NCBI GenBank assembly: GCA_022376925.1
Contig: JAIOJX010000006.1
Location: 63,325,394 to 63,389,393, forward strand
Source: Tragulus kanchil
Taxonomy: Eukaryota; Chordata; Mammalia; Artiodactyla; Tragulidae
Reading direction: 5' to 3'
DNA length: 64,000 nt
Shown: positions 45,967-59,220 of the stretch, one piece after another
Numbering within the stretch: the first letter of the stretch is position 1
Layout of the letters: each line of letters begins with the position of its first letter
Notes under the pieces: model-generated
What the model saw: only the letters and a program-made list of their open reading frames with translations
Database searches by the model: none
What the model was told of the DNA's origin: nothing
Translations under genes and position numbers: made by a program

Positions 45967-48467
45967 AGGTGTATCATAATCTACAACTACAGATTTCCTC
46001 TTTCTGCTATTTGTGAGAGGAGAATTATATATGTGAGCATAGAATATTTATGTGAATATAGAATTATATTTCTATAAGTGTGTTTTACAGAGAGAGGAGA
46101 CTGTGATATGCTTGTGGTATGGACGGTTTGGGGCAAGAATGTGTAAATCTTCCTGAATGATCCAATGATGAGCAGATGATGAGTGAGGAGGAGTGGTTCA
46201 GCAGATCAGGGAGGAAATAAGGAAGAAATGAGTGAAGAAGGGAAAGGATTAAGATGATGAAATACAGACTCACACAAGGACAGTACTATAGATTTGTCAC
46301 ATAGGAAGTGGATAGCAAACAAGGAGGCATCTGGAGGGGATTTTCATCCAAAATCTTAGAGTTGAGTCCAGGAAACCTGTAGGAGAGCTTTCATTCCTCA
46401 TGGACTAAGGGCCAGGAAATCACCAGCTGGTCTACCTAAGAAGGAAAAACCATATTTAACCTTCAAGCAGAAAATGGGTGCTACTGTGGTTTGACTTATC
46501 TCCATCTCATTCATGCACTAACTTATTCATTCCTTAAACAGATGGGATGTTTGAGATTACTGGGCACTGTGCCAGGAATGAAGATACACTGAGATGATAT
46601 TCCTGCTCATATTTTTCGTGGACGAAACAGAAAAGTGAACACGGAATCAGTATAGAGAGTGAGATATAAGTGCTGCTCATGCCATGCACACAGAGTCAGG
46701 GACACGCACATCAACTACCCCAGCTTGGAGACATCAGGGAAGGATTTCAGAGTAGATACATTTAACCTGAAAACCACAGGGCAGACACTTAGAATGAAGG
46801 AAGGGAAGGATGATATCCCCTCCAGACAGAAGGCAGAAGATGTGTCAAGATCTCAAGTGGAGAGAGCTTGGGTCTTTACCTCCTTAGCATGGCATAAAGG
46901 TCCTTCACAATTTCAGCCCTATTTGCTTATGACAATTTCTACTATGTCCCACCCTAATGCTACACTCTAGCCATCAAACATTTTGAGGTTTCCTCTACAT
47001 GCCAAGCTCTCTTTCCCCTCCAGCCCTTAGGTTTGCTGTACCCACTGTCTAGCATATGGTGGATGCCAGCTCAGTTCATTTCTTTCTTTAGATATATTCT
47101 CCTAAAATCCCAATAGATGTGGTTGGACTAAGCAGCCATGCTCGTACCAGCAATCCCACAGTTGTGCAAAAGTCAAAAGTCTGATTGGATTACAGAGGGG
47201 TATGAGAATAAAATAGAACTTATCTGATGTTCCCTCCCAGAATTAGGAACAGCCCAGAACACAGTATCAGCCCATGTTGTGGACAGAATCTTTAAGATCA
47301 CCTAAGTTAGAATTAGGACCATGATGTGCCAAAATCCTTCACAGACTGTTGATATGGGGAGCAATATCCTTGAAGCCAAGCTGGTCTATAGAAAGAGAAA
47401 AGAACAGCCAACCTTCAGGCTAAAGCTGAGAACATGAGGATGAGAGAGAGACTGAGAGGGAGAGAGAGAGACAAAGCCTATAACTGTTCCATTTCTCAGG
47501 AAGGCTATACTGAGATTGAATTCCATGAGATTCTCCAAGTTCCTTATTATAAGTCCATTATAATTATCCTTGCAACAAAATGACTCCTGGTTTAGACATA
47601 AATTGAGAATGACTTGTTAAGCCACAGACTTTCAGAGAGTATGTGGAATTTGCTGTGGGGTCCCAGCAGGGCAGAGGAAAATGCCATGTCAAAGTGCAGC
47701 CAACATTTTACAAAAAGAGGAGAAAAAGTAGCTGGTTCAACTGCTATCAGTGTTGAACTGTTTCCTGAAACTCAAACCAGGTCTTCCCCGATAGCCATTT
47801 TAGGGGCTTGGAATGAAAAGTAAGGTATCTGAAGCTGTTGGATAATCCTTCTTATCTAAATTCTACAAGGAAAGGGATTACATTACAGTCCATATTTCCT
47901 TACTGAAAATTAGAAAAAAAAAAGCAAATAACTGTTACCAGAAGCCCTTATAGTCTGCATTCATATTCAGATTATGAAAATGTGTCCAGAAATTAATCAT
48001 CCTCCTGGCTGAATTGTACCCATTCCATGCTCTTGCCTAATGAGTGCTAACAGGAATGGTAGCATCCTGAGTGGTGGGAAGTAGAGTGGAGACTTGAGAA
48101 ATCTGGTGGAGGGGCAGGAGGGATGTAACTACCTGCCCAACATATCCTTTCAAACCACTTCTCATTATTGGATTCTACATGATTCCTCTGAGTCTTTAAA
48201 ATCAACTTCAATTCAGTTTCAGGCACATGGTTCCTGATGAAAACACGTAAACCGTTCTCCCATATGACTTGTTCTTGAAAAGCAATGCTTCTTTCTGTAT
48301 GTGAGGAGGCAGCAGGAGCCCATCAGACCAAGTTGTGGAGAGGAAGGGAAGACCATGTGGAAGGGTGATGATATGAGAGAACATACTATATTTGGGGACT
48401 AAAGAAAAGAAGAGTTTTTTCCAAATTAAATTACAGAAGAAGAATATTAAGTATTCAACTTGCTAAT
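45967..48467. other. Longest stretch without duplication; no gene
   Basis: Contains an L2-like block at about 46520-46830 (antisense; 'gggcactgtgccaggaatga', 'cagggaaggatttcagagta') and a GA-rich tract at 47445-47475. A 103-codon open frame at 46659-46970 overlaps the L2 block and has no recognisable domain. Otherwise nothing identified. Confidence 0.5.
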
Positions 48468-48512
48468 TGCAGTTCGTGGAGAGTTAGACACCACTGAGTG
48501 ACTGAACTGAAC
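48468..48512 (+). mobile_element. BovB/BovA2 3' tail fragment
   Basis: 'gagttagacaccactgagtg' then ACTGAACTGAAC, the last ~45 nt of a BovB-derived element. Confidence 0.7.
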
Positions 48513-48784
48513 TTACTAATATATAATTAAGAACATTAAATTAAAAATCTATTTAATGTTGTTTAGCAAGTAGAAAATTGAGAAAATGCTCCACAAAGCA
48601 TATGAGTTAACTCAGTCAGTGAATAATTCAGTGATAAATCTACTTTGGAAGTAGTCAGGCTATAAACAATAAATTAAACTACTAACTGACTCAGTTAATA
48701 AGCATTATCTCCTGCACACAAAGGAAGTTTCTTAAGCATATCTGAATCATATTAAAAGTGCTTCAGAGAGAGGCAAAGAATTTT

Positions 48785-49185
48785 GCTGGTAGTGTTGTTC
48801 AGTTGCTAAATTGTGTCTGACTCTTTGTGATCCCCTGGACTGTAGCATGCCAGGCTCCTCTGTCCTCCACTATCTCCTAGAGCTTGCTTAAATTCATGTC
48901 TATTTAATCAGTGATGCTATCTAACCATGCCATCCTCTGCCATCTCTTTCTCCTTTTGGCTTCAATCTTTCCCAGCATCAGGGTGTTTTCCAATGAATTG
49001 ACTCCTCCCGTCAGGCAGCCAAACTATTCAAATTGTGGTGCTGGAGAAGACTCTTGAGAGTCCCTTGGACTCCATGGAGATCAAATCAGTCAATCCTAAA
49101 GGAAATAACATTGAATATTCTTTGGAAAGACTGATGTAGCTGAAGCTCCAATACTCTGGCCACCTGATGCAAAGAGGCAAGGATT
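48785..49185. mobile_element. Head-to-head inverted BovB fragments
   Basis: 48785-49015 is antisense ('ttgttcagttgctaaattgt', 'cccagcatcagggtgttttc'). 49020-49170 is sense ('attgtggtgctggagaagac', 'ggccacctgatgcaaagagg'). The two arms meet at about 49018. This is a rearranged or 5'-inverted BovB. Confidence 0.75.
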
Positions 49186-50070
49186 ATAGGGAGATAAGAA
49201 CCCTGACCTTCCAAGGATTTACCAAAAGAGAGCTGCTTGAGGATCAACTAAAGTCATTTAATCCTTGTTGGTCAGTAGAAAAGAGAGGAAAAAAAAAAAA
49301 AAAACTGCTTTGGAGGAAGGTCCAAACCCTAGGGATTGATCCTGGTGTCAGGCCACAGAGTAAAGATGATTCTTAATATAACCTGGTATTTGACTTCCTG
49401 GCCATGATTTGTGAAACTAAGAAATTTTCTCCCTGACATTTACTCATACAATCACAGATGACTTGTGTCAATGGAGGTGATAATGATGATGATACAACAC
49501 CTTATAACATGGCTGCTTCTTGAGCAAGGTTCCAAAATTATGAAAAGAGGTAACACACTGTGCTAGCTTATGTTGTGCATTTAACCAAAAATTAAATTTC
49601 CATCGATGTGTTTTACCTCATTGCATAACAATAATTTCCTCAAAACTTGTAGTTAATTTGCATTGTTGACCACTATTTGATACCTGATAGTATCAGTATT
49701 TAGCATGTTGATATATTCTTAGTTATAGGATTCAGAGGACTCGGTCTTAGGACTCATGGTTCCAATAGTTTTGATAGTTTTGTTCCCAATGAAATAAAAC
49801 AAATGAGAATTTAGGAGCATTATTTCCTCAACTCAATGCAAGGTGGTTAATAAGTGATTTGAAGTGCTTTTCCTACCCTTAAAGGAGTTAATGCTCACTG
49901 AGAAATTATTATGTGACAGCATGATACATATGGCATTTGAGAAATTAACTATCCCCCAAATCGTTATGGCATAGCTTAATACCACTATTTTCATTTTATA
50001 TGTGAGAAAATGAAATATCAGAGAGGTTGACATGCCTAAGGCTATGAGTCTAAGTTGCCACAAAATAAAG
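49186..50070. other. Intergenic with MIR
   Basis: A poly(A) run at 49290-49304 and a MIR (minus) at about 49965-50070 ('tcattttatatgtgagaaaa', 'gcctaaggctatgagtc'). No gene seen. Confidence 0.5.
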
Positions 50071-52259
50071 TTTTAAATCCATATATGCCCTACACAAAGA
50101 TCAAATGCTGTTTTTGGTTCTATGCTGTTTCTGCGTAAATCTAATAACTTTTGCAATCGAGCAGCCTATAGTATCAATCAATAAGAGCACATCAGATTTT
50201 ATATATATATGTAATTTGATTAATTCTCTAGGGAAAAGTTTGGCTTTTTATTTCAAGAAAATACTAATCCGGAAAATGAATATGGATTCATTTCTGAATC
50301 CAAAGAAATGAGTTTCATGTCTATGAACCCTTAGTATTTCTCTTGCATTGTTATGTAATATGTGATCAAGGGAAAGTCTTAAAGGTCAGGAAGTAATAAA
50401 TATAATATGTAATCATTCAATTTATAAGGTAAATGTCAGTTCAACTATATCAAAAGCAAATGGATTGGGCATTTTCCATTTTTACAGTTGACAATATCCA
50501 AGGTTGCTCAGCTGTGATTTAAACCTATGTCATTTGATTCAAAATTCTGTGGCTTTTCTGCCACACCCTTTGGAAGGTACTTGAAAGAGCATTCTCTTAC
50601 ACATACCAACCCCATGTACAAGGTAACTTTCTTCACTCACTTCAATTTGAAAACTACTGTTTTGTGCATAAAGCTTAGATATTTCTAACAGGAAGTGCAC
50701 TGACTTTCTGAGAGCCCTGGGCTTAAATCACCACTCTGCCACCTCCTAGTGCATTGGAAAAGATAATGCCTGAGTTTCAATTTTGCTCACCTACACTATG
50801 GAAATCTCGAACTCTAAAGGATCCAAATTCCTAGGCCCACATTAAAGCCACCCCGGAAGCTTCCAAGGAGTGGGAAATGGAACTTGAGGCTTTATGTTTG
50901 ATGGGAACTGCTCAAATGATGCATTTTCCAGTTTTAAAAATTACTCCTTTCTCTCATACTTCCCTAAAACCTTTTTCCTCCTCCCTCTTAGTTGAAGGCA
51001 AATTTCATAGCCTTCTCAAATGATCTTAGGTTTTCTCAAGATTGGAAAGAGATACTGTCTTCAATCAAGTAGCATTTGAGTGTAATCCTGGAGGTACATC
51101 TGAGATTATGGAACACAAAGTTCTTGGCAAGATAGGGAAGCTATAGAGCAGAAAATACAATTTTAAATCCATATATGCCCTACACAAAGATCAAATGCTG
51201 TTTTTGGTTCTATGCTGTTTCTGCGTAAATCTAATAACTTTTGCAATCGAGCAGCCTATAGTATCAATCAATAAGAGCACATCAGATTTTATATATATAT
51301 GTAATTTGATTAATTCTCTAGGGAAAAGTTTGGCTTTTTATTTCAAGAAAATACTAATCCGGAAAATGAATATGGATTCATTTCTGAATCCAAAGAAATG
51401 AGTTTCATGTCTATGAACCCTTAGTATTTCTCTTGCATTGTTATGTAATATGTGATCAAGGGAAAGTCTTAAAGGTCAGGAAGTAATAAATATAATATGT
51501 AATCATTCAATTTATAAGGTAAATGTCAGTTCAACTATATCAAAAGCAAATGGATTGGGCATTTTCCATTTTTACAGTTGACAATATCCAAGGTTGCTCA
51601 GCTGTGATTTAAACCTATGTCATTTGATTCAAAATTCTGTGGCTTTTCTGCCACACCCTTTGGAAGGTACTTGAAAGAGCATTCTCTTACACATACCAAC
51701 CCCATGTACAAGGTAACTTTCTTCACTCACTTCAATTTGAAAACTACTGTTTTGTGCATAAAGCTTAGATATTTCTAACAGGAAGTGCACTGACTTTCTG
51801 AGAGCCCTGGGCTTAAATCACCACTCTGCCACCTCCTAGTGCATTGGAAAAGATAATGCCTGAGTTTCAATTTTTGCTCACCTACACTATGGAAATCTCG
51901 AACTCTAAAGGATCCAAATTCCTAGGCCCACATTAAAGCCACCCCGGAAGCTTCCAAGGAGTGGGAAATGGAACTTGAGGCTTTATGTTTGATGGGAACT
52001 GCTCAAATGATGCATTTTCCAGTTTTAAAAAAATTACTCCTTTCTCTCATACTTCCCTAAAACCTTTTTCCTCCTCCCTCTTAGTTGAAGGCAAATTTCA
52101 TAGCCTTCTCAAATGATCTTAGGTTTTCTCAAGATTGGAAAGAGATACTGTCTTCAATCAAGTAGCATTTGAGTGTAATCCTGGAGGTACATCTGAGATT
52201 ATGGAACACAAAGTTCTTGGCAAGATAGGGGAAGCTATAGAGCAGAAAATACAATTTTA
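50071..52259 (+). repeat. Direct duplication R (50071-51165 / 51161-52259)
   Basis: Offset 1090, rising to 1094 at base runs (50850, 50935, 51137). Copies share TTTTA at the join. Contains MIR fragments at 50485-50600 and 50690-50770 and their duplicates at about 51575-51690 and 51780-51860. Confidence 0.95.
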
Positions 52260-52372
52260 CATCTCAATGTACTATCCTATGATATACACCATCTATAGAA
52301 CTATATGTACATATTCTTTTGTAGGAGCTGTGTTAAGTATATTTATTTATATATCTATTGTTCTACAGAAGC

Positions 52373-52590
52373 TTCATAGGAGGCGCTAGTGGTAAAGAAC
52401 CCACCTGCCAATGCAGGGGATATAAGAGACTCCAGTTTGATTCCTGGGTCAGGAAGATCTCCTGGAGAAGGAAATGGCAACCCACTCCACTATTCTTGCA
52501 TGGAGAATCCCATGGACAGACAAGCCTGGAAGGATACATTCCATAGGGTTGCAAAGAGTCAGACACAACTGAAGCAACTTAGCAAACATA
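52373..52590 (+). mobile_element. BovA2/Bov-tA SINE
   Basis: 'aggaggcgctagtggtaaag', 'ctgccaatgcaggggatata', 'gagtcagacacaactgaagc'. Well preserved. Confidence 0.9.
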
Positions 52591-52644
52591 CACTGCACAC
52601 ATTGTTCTATAGATACATATCATTTCAGTTACTGAGTCATGAAG

Positions 52645-52685
52645 ATCTATATATATATATATATATATATATTATATTTATATAA
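52645..52685. repeat. TA microsatellite
   Basis: (TA)n of about 28 nt following the SINE, with an AT-rich edge. Confidence 0.9.
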
Positions 52686-53288
52686 AATATGCAGTACATG
52701 CTGGTTCCTTTTTATACAGAAATTTTGTTAATCTCTCAGTCTAAATGAGTACAACTGTCCCCCAGTATCTCTGGATTATTGATTTTAAGACTCCCTGTAC
52801 ATACCAAAATCTGTGGAAAATCAAGTCCCTTACATAAAATAAATGTATGTATATGCATTTGCTCTTATAACCTTGACAGCAGGGCCTTTAGAAAGATGAA
52901 AAATAGTGGAGTGTGGGGGATTTCAGGGGTTTATATAATCAGGATGAGCTCCAAGGCCAGAGAAGAAAAGAACCTCATGATCTCATTTTGTAGCATTTAG
53001 GGTAAATCCATCTAAGGGGCTCTGTTATTTGTCCTTAGAGAATATATCTCTAAATACCCTTATACCTTATTTGTTCTATCTGTACGCATTTCTCTGTCCC
53101 TTTTGGAAGCTCTGAGGCCTGGGAAACTACTGTCTTTTTCAAACACCATGGAGGGAAACTGGTGCTTGCCTAAGAGAGGGGTGCTATCTTTTGGGAACTT
53201 CTCTATAGAATTTATGCAGGACACAAGCCCCCACAGAATCTAGTTGGAAGTGACAGGCTATGACTGTGGCTACCTCTATACTTTATCC
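52686..53288. other. Intergenic, no recognised element
   Basis: No gene or repeat family recognised. Confidence 0.5.
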
Positions 53289-55427
53289 TACATTGAATTT
53301 AATTAGTAGAAGACAGATGATAATAATAACAGTAAAGTAAACTCTTCCTTAGCACTTTCTGTGCCAGACAACACAGTTATATGTGCTCTATTTAATAGAT
53401 GAAGGAAGATAGAAAGAAAGAAGGATGAAGGAGAGAAAGAAAAAAGAATCCTAATACATACTCATGTTTTGGTGAGAGCCCCTCACGTTCATCAGCTTCC
53501 AGGGTCCAGCAAAAGACCTTTCAATGAGGACTTCAAAAAGATACTACAGCTAACTGTCCAACAATGCAACTCTCTTAACTCCATTTCTACTCACCTCTCC
53601 AACAAGGCCAACGGATGTTCCTAATGACAGCAGTACAAGATCTGTCGCCAGTACTAAAGTGCACCAGAACTAAAAGAGGCACACTTATATGAGTAGCAAA
53701 AGAAGACTTTGATTTAATTTGTTTTGATCAATAATAGATTTCTGGATAAATTGGCTGGAAAGTACACACTGGTATTTCGAGTCTTACTTTTTCTATTGTC
53801 TTCTATAACAATTTTGAAGATGTGCCTACATAAATATTCATTGATATAAGTTACATCTAAAATTTAAACAGCTTCTTGAAAAACATGATGTCATACAATA
53901 TCACGTTGTATCTATTTCATGAGTGGATTAACCTGCCCTCCCCCCAAAAATTGGCATCTGATTATTTTTGCAGTTCCTAGCATGTAGCCCAAAACCTTGT
54001 ATATCATATCTGTTAAGTAAATGAAATAAGTTATCTATATGCATTCAATTTTTTATACAAAGTTCAGGGAAATAGTTAACTGATGCATACTTGTCCACAT
54101 ATACGATAGCAAAATGGTAATTATATTTATAATTTTGAGGAGTTCATGAAGCATTTCAGCCCAGTTAGTGACTCTGATTCCTTTCAGACTTGTCAATTGA
54201 AAGAACTCCTTCTGAAAGAAGAAACTGTTTCAAAATGGGCCACATTTTCTATCCTGTTGAATTTAACCTAAGATTTACCTTATCAAGCAAATTTGCACAA
54301 ATCCAGCAAATCCTAGAAAATTGTCAGGATATGAATTTACACCTAAAAGATTTGTACCTTATCAAGCAAATTTGAAATGCAAATACATTGAATTTAATTA
54401 GTAGAAGACAGATGATAATAATAACAGTAAAGTAAACTCTTCCTTAGCACTTTCTGTGCCAGACAACACAGTTATATGTGCTCTATTTAATAGATGAAGG
54501 AAGATAGAAAGAAAGAAGGATGAAGGAGAGAAAGAAAAAAGAATCCTAATACATACTCATGTTTTGGTGAGAGCCCCTCACGTTCATCAGCTTCCAGGGT
54601 CCAGCAAAAGACCTTTCAATGAGGACTTCAAAAAGATACTACAGCTAACTGTCCAACAATGCAACTCTCTTAACTCCATTTCTACTCACCTCTCCAACAA
54701 GGCCAACGGATGTTCCTAATGACAGCAGTACAAGATCTGTCGCCAGTACTAAAGTGCACCAGAACTAAAAGAGGCACACTTATATGAGTAGCAAAAGAAG
54801 ACTTTGATTTAATTTGTTTTGATCAATAATAGATTTCTGGATAAATTGGCTGGAAAGTACACACTGGTATTTCGAGTCTTACTTTTTCTATTGTCTTCTA
54901 TAACAATTTTGAAGATGTGCCTACATAAATATTCATTGATATAAGTTACATCTAAAATTTAAACAGCTTCTTGAAAAACATGATGTCATACAATATCACG
55001 TTGTATCTATTTCATGAGTGGATTAACCTGCCCTCCCCCCAAAAATTGGCATCTGATTATTTTTGCAGTTCCTAGCATGTAGCCCAAAACCTTGTATATC
55101 ATATCTGTTAAGTAAATGAAATAAGTTATCTATATGCATTCAATTTTTTATACAAAGTTCAGGGAAATAGTTAACTGATGCATACTTGTCCACATATACG
55201 ATAGCAAAATGGTAATTATATTTATAATTTTGAGGAGTTCATGAAGCATTTCAGCCCAGTTAGTGACTCTGATTCCTTTCAGACTTGTCAATTGAAAGAA
55301 CTCCTTCTGAAAGAAGAAACTGTTTCAAAATGGGCCACATTTTCTATCCTGTTGAATTTAACCTAAGATTTACCTTATCAAGCAAATTTGCACAAATCCA
55401 GCAAATCCTAGAAAATTGTCAGGGATA
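53289..55427 (+). repeat. Direct duplication S (53289-54329 / 54384-55427)
   Basis: Offset 1094-1095. The 54-nt filler (54330-54383) contains ACCTTATCAAGCAAATTTG, a second reading of 54279-54297. A purine-rich tract (53400-53450; copy 54495-54545) is the main landmark. No gene. Confidence 0.95.
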
Positions 55428-55689
55428 TAAACACAGGTAAAACACCAGGCCCCTTTGCCACAGCAAAGTCAAGGTGAGGAAAACATGAAAAATGCTTTAA
55501 GAAAGTGTAAAGTTCTATAGAAATTCAGAATAGAATTATCTCACAGCAAAAGAAAAGAGAAAACTGTGAATAAAATAGCATTTAGACTTGAGTTTGAAGA
55601 ATAAATAGAATTATATTAAGTAGAAATAGAGAGGAATAATAAGTATGTCAAGGTAGGAGAACAAGGTGCAAGGTACATTTGAGAAATAA

Positions 55690-56575
55690 TGCAATCCAAT
55701 TTGTTTGGACAAAACATGGTCCACTGGAGAAGGGAATGGCAAAATACTTCAGCAGTCTTGCCGTGAGAACACTGTGAACAATACGAAAAGGCGAAAATAT
55801 ATGACACTGAAAGATGAACTCTCCAAGTTGGTAGGTGCCCAAAATGCTACTATAGAATATCAGAGAAATAGCTTCAGAAGTAATGAAAAGGCTAAGCCAA
55901 AGCTCAAAGTCAAATATCTTATAGTGAGAAGTCAAGTGGGCCCTAAGAAGCATTACTATGAACAAGGCTAGTGGAAGTGAGGGAATTCTAGTTGGCCAAT
56001 TTCAAATCCTAAAAGATGATGCTGTTAAATTGCTACACTCAATATGCCAGCACATTTGGAAAACTCAGCAGTGGCCTCAAAATTGGAAAAAGTCAGTTTT
56101 CTAATTCCAAAGAAGGATAATGCCAAAGAATGTTCAAACTACTGCATCATTGCACTCATTTCACACATCAGCAAAGTAATTCTCAAAATCCTCCAAGCTA
56201 GGTTTCAAAAGTACATAGACTGAGAACTTCCAGATGTACAAGCTGGATTTAGAAAAGGTAGAGGAACCAGAGATACAATTGCCCACATCCTCTGGCTCAT
56301 CAAAAGAGCAAGGCAATTTCAAAGAAAACTTATTTCTTCTTCATTGACTATGCTAAAGTCTTTGTGTGGATCACAACAAACTGTGGAAAATTCTGAAACA
56401 GATGGGAATAACAGACCACCTTACTTGTCTCCTGAGAAACTTGTATGCAGGACAAGAAGCAACAGTTAGAACCATACATGGAACAACTGACTAGTTCCAA
56501 ATTGGGAAAGAAGTATGTGAAGGCTGTATATTGCCACCCTGCTTATTTAATTACATGCAGAGTGCATCCTGTTCC
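55690..56575 (+). mobile_element. BovB (RTE LINE) reverse transcriptase remnant
   Basis: Central ORF2 of BovB. Readable blocks: PKKDNAKECSNY at about 56107-56142, AGFRKGRGTRD at about 56242-56274, and FIDYAK near 56342. In-frame stops (for example TGA at 56221-56223) and frameshifts show it is dead. The 5' part gives an 88-codon open frame at 55705-55971. The endonuclease domain is absent. A diverged L2/MIR-like block follows at 56575-56697. Confidence 0.88.
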
Positions 56576-56697
56576 AATCATTGCATTAATACATCTTATA
56601 TTTATTATGTTATTTCAATCTCAGAAAAACTATCTAAGCATGTGTTGTTATTATTTCCATTTTTCAGATGAAAGAATCAAGATATGAAGAGTGAGCA

Positions 56698-57008
56698 ATA
56701 GGTCATTGGTAGCCCATTTGGTAAGGAATCTTCCTGCAATGCAGGAGACCCTAGTTTGATTCCTGGAGAAGAGAGAGCCTACCCACTCCAGTATTCTTGG
56801 GCTTTCCTGGTGACTCAGATGGTAAAGAATCCTCCTGCAATGCAGGAGTCCTGGATTCAATTCCTGGGTTGGGAAGATCCCCTGCAGAAAGGAAAGGCTA
56901 CCCACTCCTATATTATTGCCTGGAGAATTCCACGGACAGAGGAGCCTTGTAGGCTACAGTCCCTGGATTGCAAAGAGTTGGACACAACTGAACGACTTTT
57001 CCTTTCAC
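56698..57008 (+). mobile_element. Bov-tA/BovA2 SINE dimer inserted in a MIR
   Basis: Two tRNA-like heads in tandem: 'cttcctgcaatgcaggagac' (56731) and 'cctcctgcaatgcaggagtc' (56831), with one 3' tail 'gttggacacaactgaacgac'. MIR-like words flank it on both sides ('catttttcagatgaaagaat' before, 'gcagctatttgaacctgagt' after). Confidence 0.8.
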
Positions 57009-59220
57009 TTACAGCTATTAGTTGGCAGAGCAGCTATTTGAACCTGAGTCTGTGATTTAGGAAGTTCTATGCTAGGTAAGAGATAAGACAGTGAGGAATA
57101 GGAATCCTGGTTAATGACATCAGATATGTCCAAATGGAGATGCCTTGGTGGCGGTTGGTGGAACTTGAGATAGAAGTTCAAGAGAAGTGATAGGGCCAGG
57201 GTTTATGATGGACGAAGATGTTAGGGGAAGTCACAGAGGCAAACGACCCTGTCCTTCTGAGGAAAACATGGCCAGAGGTTAATGATGAGAATTCAGAGGA
57301 GGACCTTAGAGAATGGTTAGATTCAGGAGGAGGGTAAAGGAAGAGATGCCAGCAAAAAAGAGGAAGTAGTCAGAAAAGTATTATTACAAGGAGGAAAAGC
57401 CAAATCTCCCAAGCCAGGGAAAGAAAAATTTACAAAACTGAGCATCAAATGTCAAAATAGATCAATGAGAATTTTAAAGGAGAAAAAGTCATTTGACTTG
57501 GTGGTGGAAGTTAGTAACCATTGAGTGCATAGTGCAAGGGGTTAAAGTCAAGATTAAGCTTAATGTAAGATTGATGGTAAAGAGGAAAATAGCAGATTGA
57601 AATAAAAGTATAACCATGGTCATCAATCTATTTCAGGGCAGATTTGTTCACAGGATGAAGAAAAAAATCTGTACCAAAGGGCACACACATGTGGAAGCGA
57701 AAAGGACTGAACTCACAAGATGGAGATGTCAGCTTAAGCAAAAAAAGACTGTGGTGCCTCATTGTCTCTTTTAAAAAATTTTTCTACTAGGACTGAAAAA
57801 TGCATCCAGAGTCAAGTATAGAAAGATGTTTGCATGGTTTAAGAACTGCATCACGTCATTTTGTAATCAAAGACCTAATTTCAAGATTCTCTCTCTAGAA
57901 CTGTCAATACAATTCTGAGGAATAAAAGCAAAGCTGGACGCATAACCATCCCAGACTTCAGACAGTATCACAAAGCTATAGTATTCATGACAGCATGACA
58001 TTAACACAAAAGCAGACACATGGATCAATGCTACAGAATAGAGAGCCTAGACATAAACCCACACATCTATGATCAATAATTCTTGTAGGCTACAGTCCCT
58101 GGATTGCAAAGAGTTGGACACAACTGAACGACTTTTCCTTTCACTTACAGCTATTAGTTGGCAGAGCAGCTATTTGAACCTGAGTCTGTGATTTAGGAAG
58201 TTCTATGCTAGGTAAGAGATAAGACAGTGAGGAATAGGAATCCTGGTTAATGACATCAGATATGTCCAAATGGAGATGCCTTGGTGGCGGTTGGTGGAAC
58301 TTGAGATAGAAGTTCAAGAGAAGTGATAGGGCCAGGGTTTATGATGGACGAAGATGTTAGGGGAAGTCACAGAGGCAAACGACCCTGTCCTTCTGAGGAA
58401 AACATGGCCAGAGGTTAATGATGAGAATTCAGAGGAGGACCTTAGAGAATGGTTAGATTCAGGAGGAGGGTAAAGGAAGAGATGCCAGCAAAAAAGAGGA
58501 AGTAGTCAGAAAAGTATTATTACAAGGAGGAAAAGCCAAATCTCCCAAGCCAGGGAAAGAAAAATTTACAAAACTGAGCATCAAATGTCAAAATAGATCA
58601 ATGAGAATTTTAAAGGAGAAAAAGTCATTTGACTTGGTGGTGGAAGTTAGTAACCATTGAGTGCATAGTGCAAGGGGTTAAAGTCAAGATTAAGCTTAAT
58701 GTAAGATTGATGGTAAAGAGGAAAATAGCAGATTGAAATAAAAGTATAACCATGGTCATCAATCTATTTCAGGGCAGATTTGTTCACAGGATGAAGAAAA
58801 AAATCTGTACCAAAGGGCACACACATGTGGAAGCGAAAAGGACTGAACTCACAAGATGGAGATGTCAGCTTAAGCAAAAAAAGACTGTGGTGCCTCATTG
58901 TCTCTTTTAAAAAATTTTTCTACTAGGACTGAAAAATGCATCCAGAGTCAAGTATAGAAAGATGTTTGCATGGTTTAAGAACTGCATCACGTCATTTTGT
59001 AATCAAAGACCTAATTTCAAGATTCTCTCTCTAGAACTGTCAATACAATTCTGAGGAATAAAAGCAAAGCTGGACGCATAACCATCCCAGACTTCAGACA
59101 GTATCACAAAGCTATAGTATTCATGACAGCATGACATTAACACAAAAGCAGACACATGGATCAATGCTACAGAATAGAGAGCCTAGACATAAACCCACAC
59201 ATCTATGATCAATAATTCTT
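56946..59220 (+). repeat. Direct duplication T (56946-58084 / 58082-59220)
   Basis: Offset 1136. Copies share CTT at the join, no filler. It carries the end of the SINE dimer, unassigned DNA (57060-57890) and the start of an L1. Confidence 0.95.
57060..57890. other. Intergenic, no recognised element
   Basis: Purine-rich single-copy-type sequence; repeated at 58196-59025. No gene seen. Confidence 0.5.

Noticed and set aside
46659..46970. 103-codon open frame
   Set aside because: Overlaps an L2-like repeat, shows no conserved domain, start context or splice structure.
55690..56575. Possible active retrotransposon reverse transcriptase
   Set aside because: In-frame stops, frameshifts and missing endonuclease and terminal parts show a dead BovB copy.
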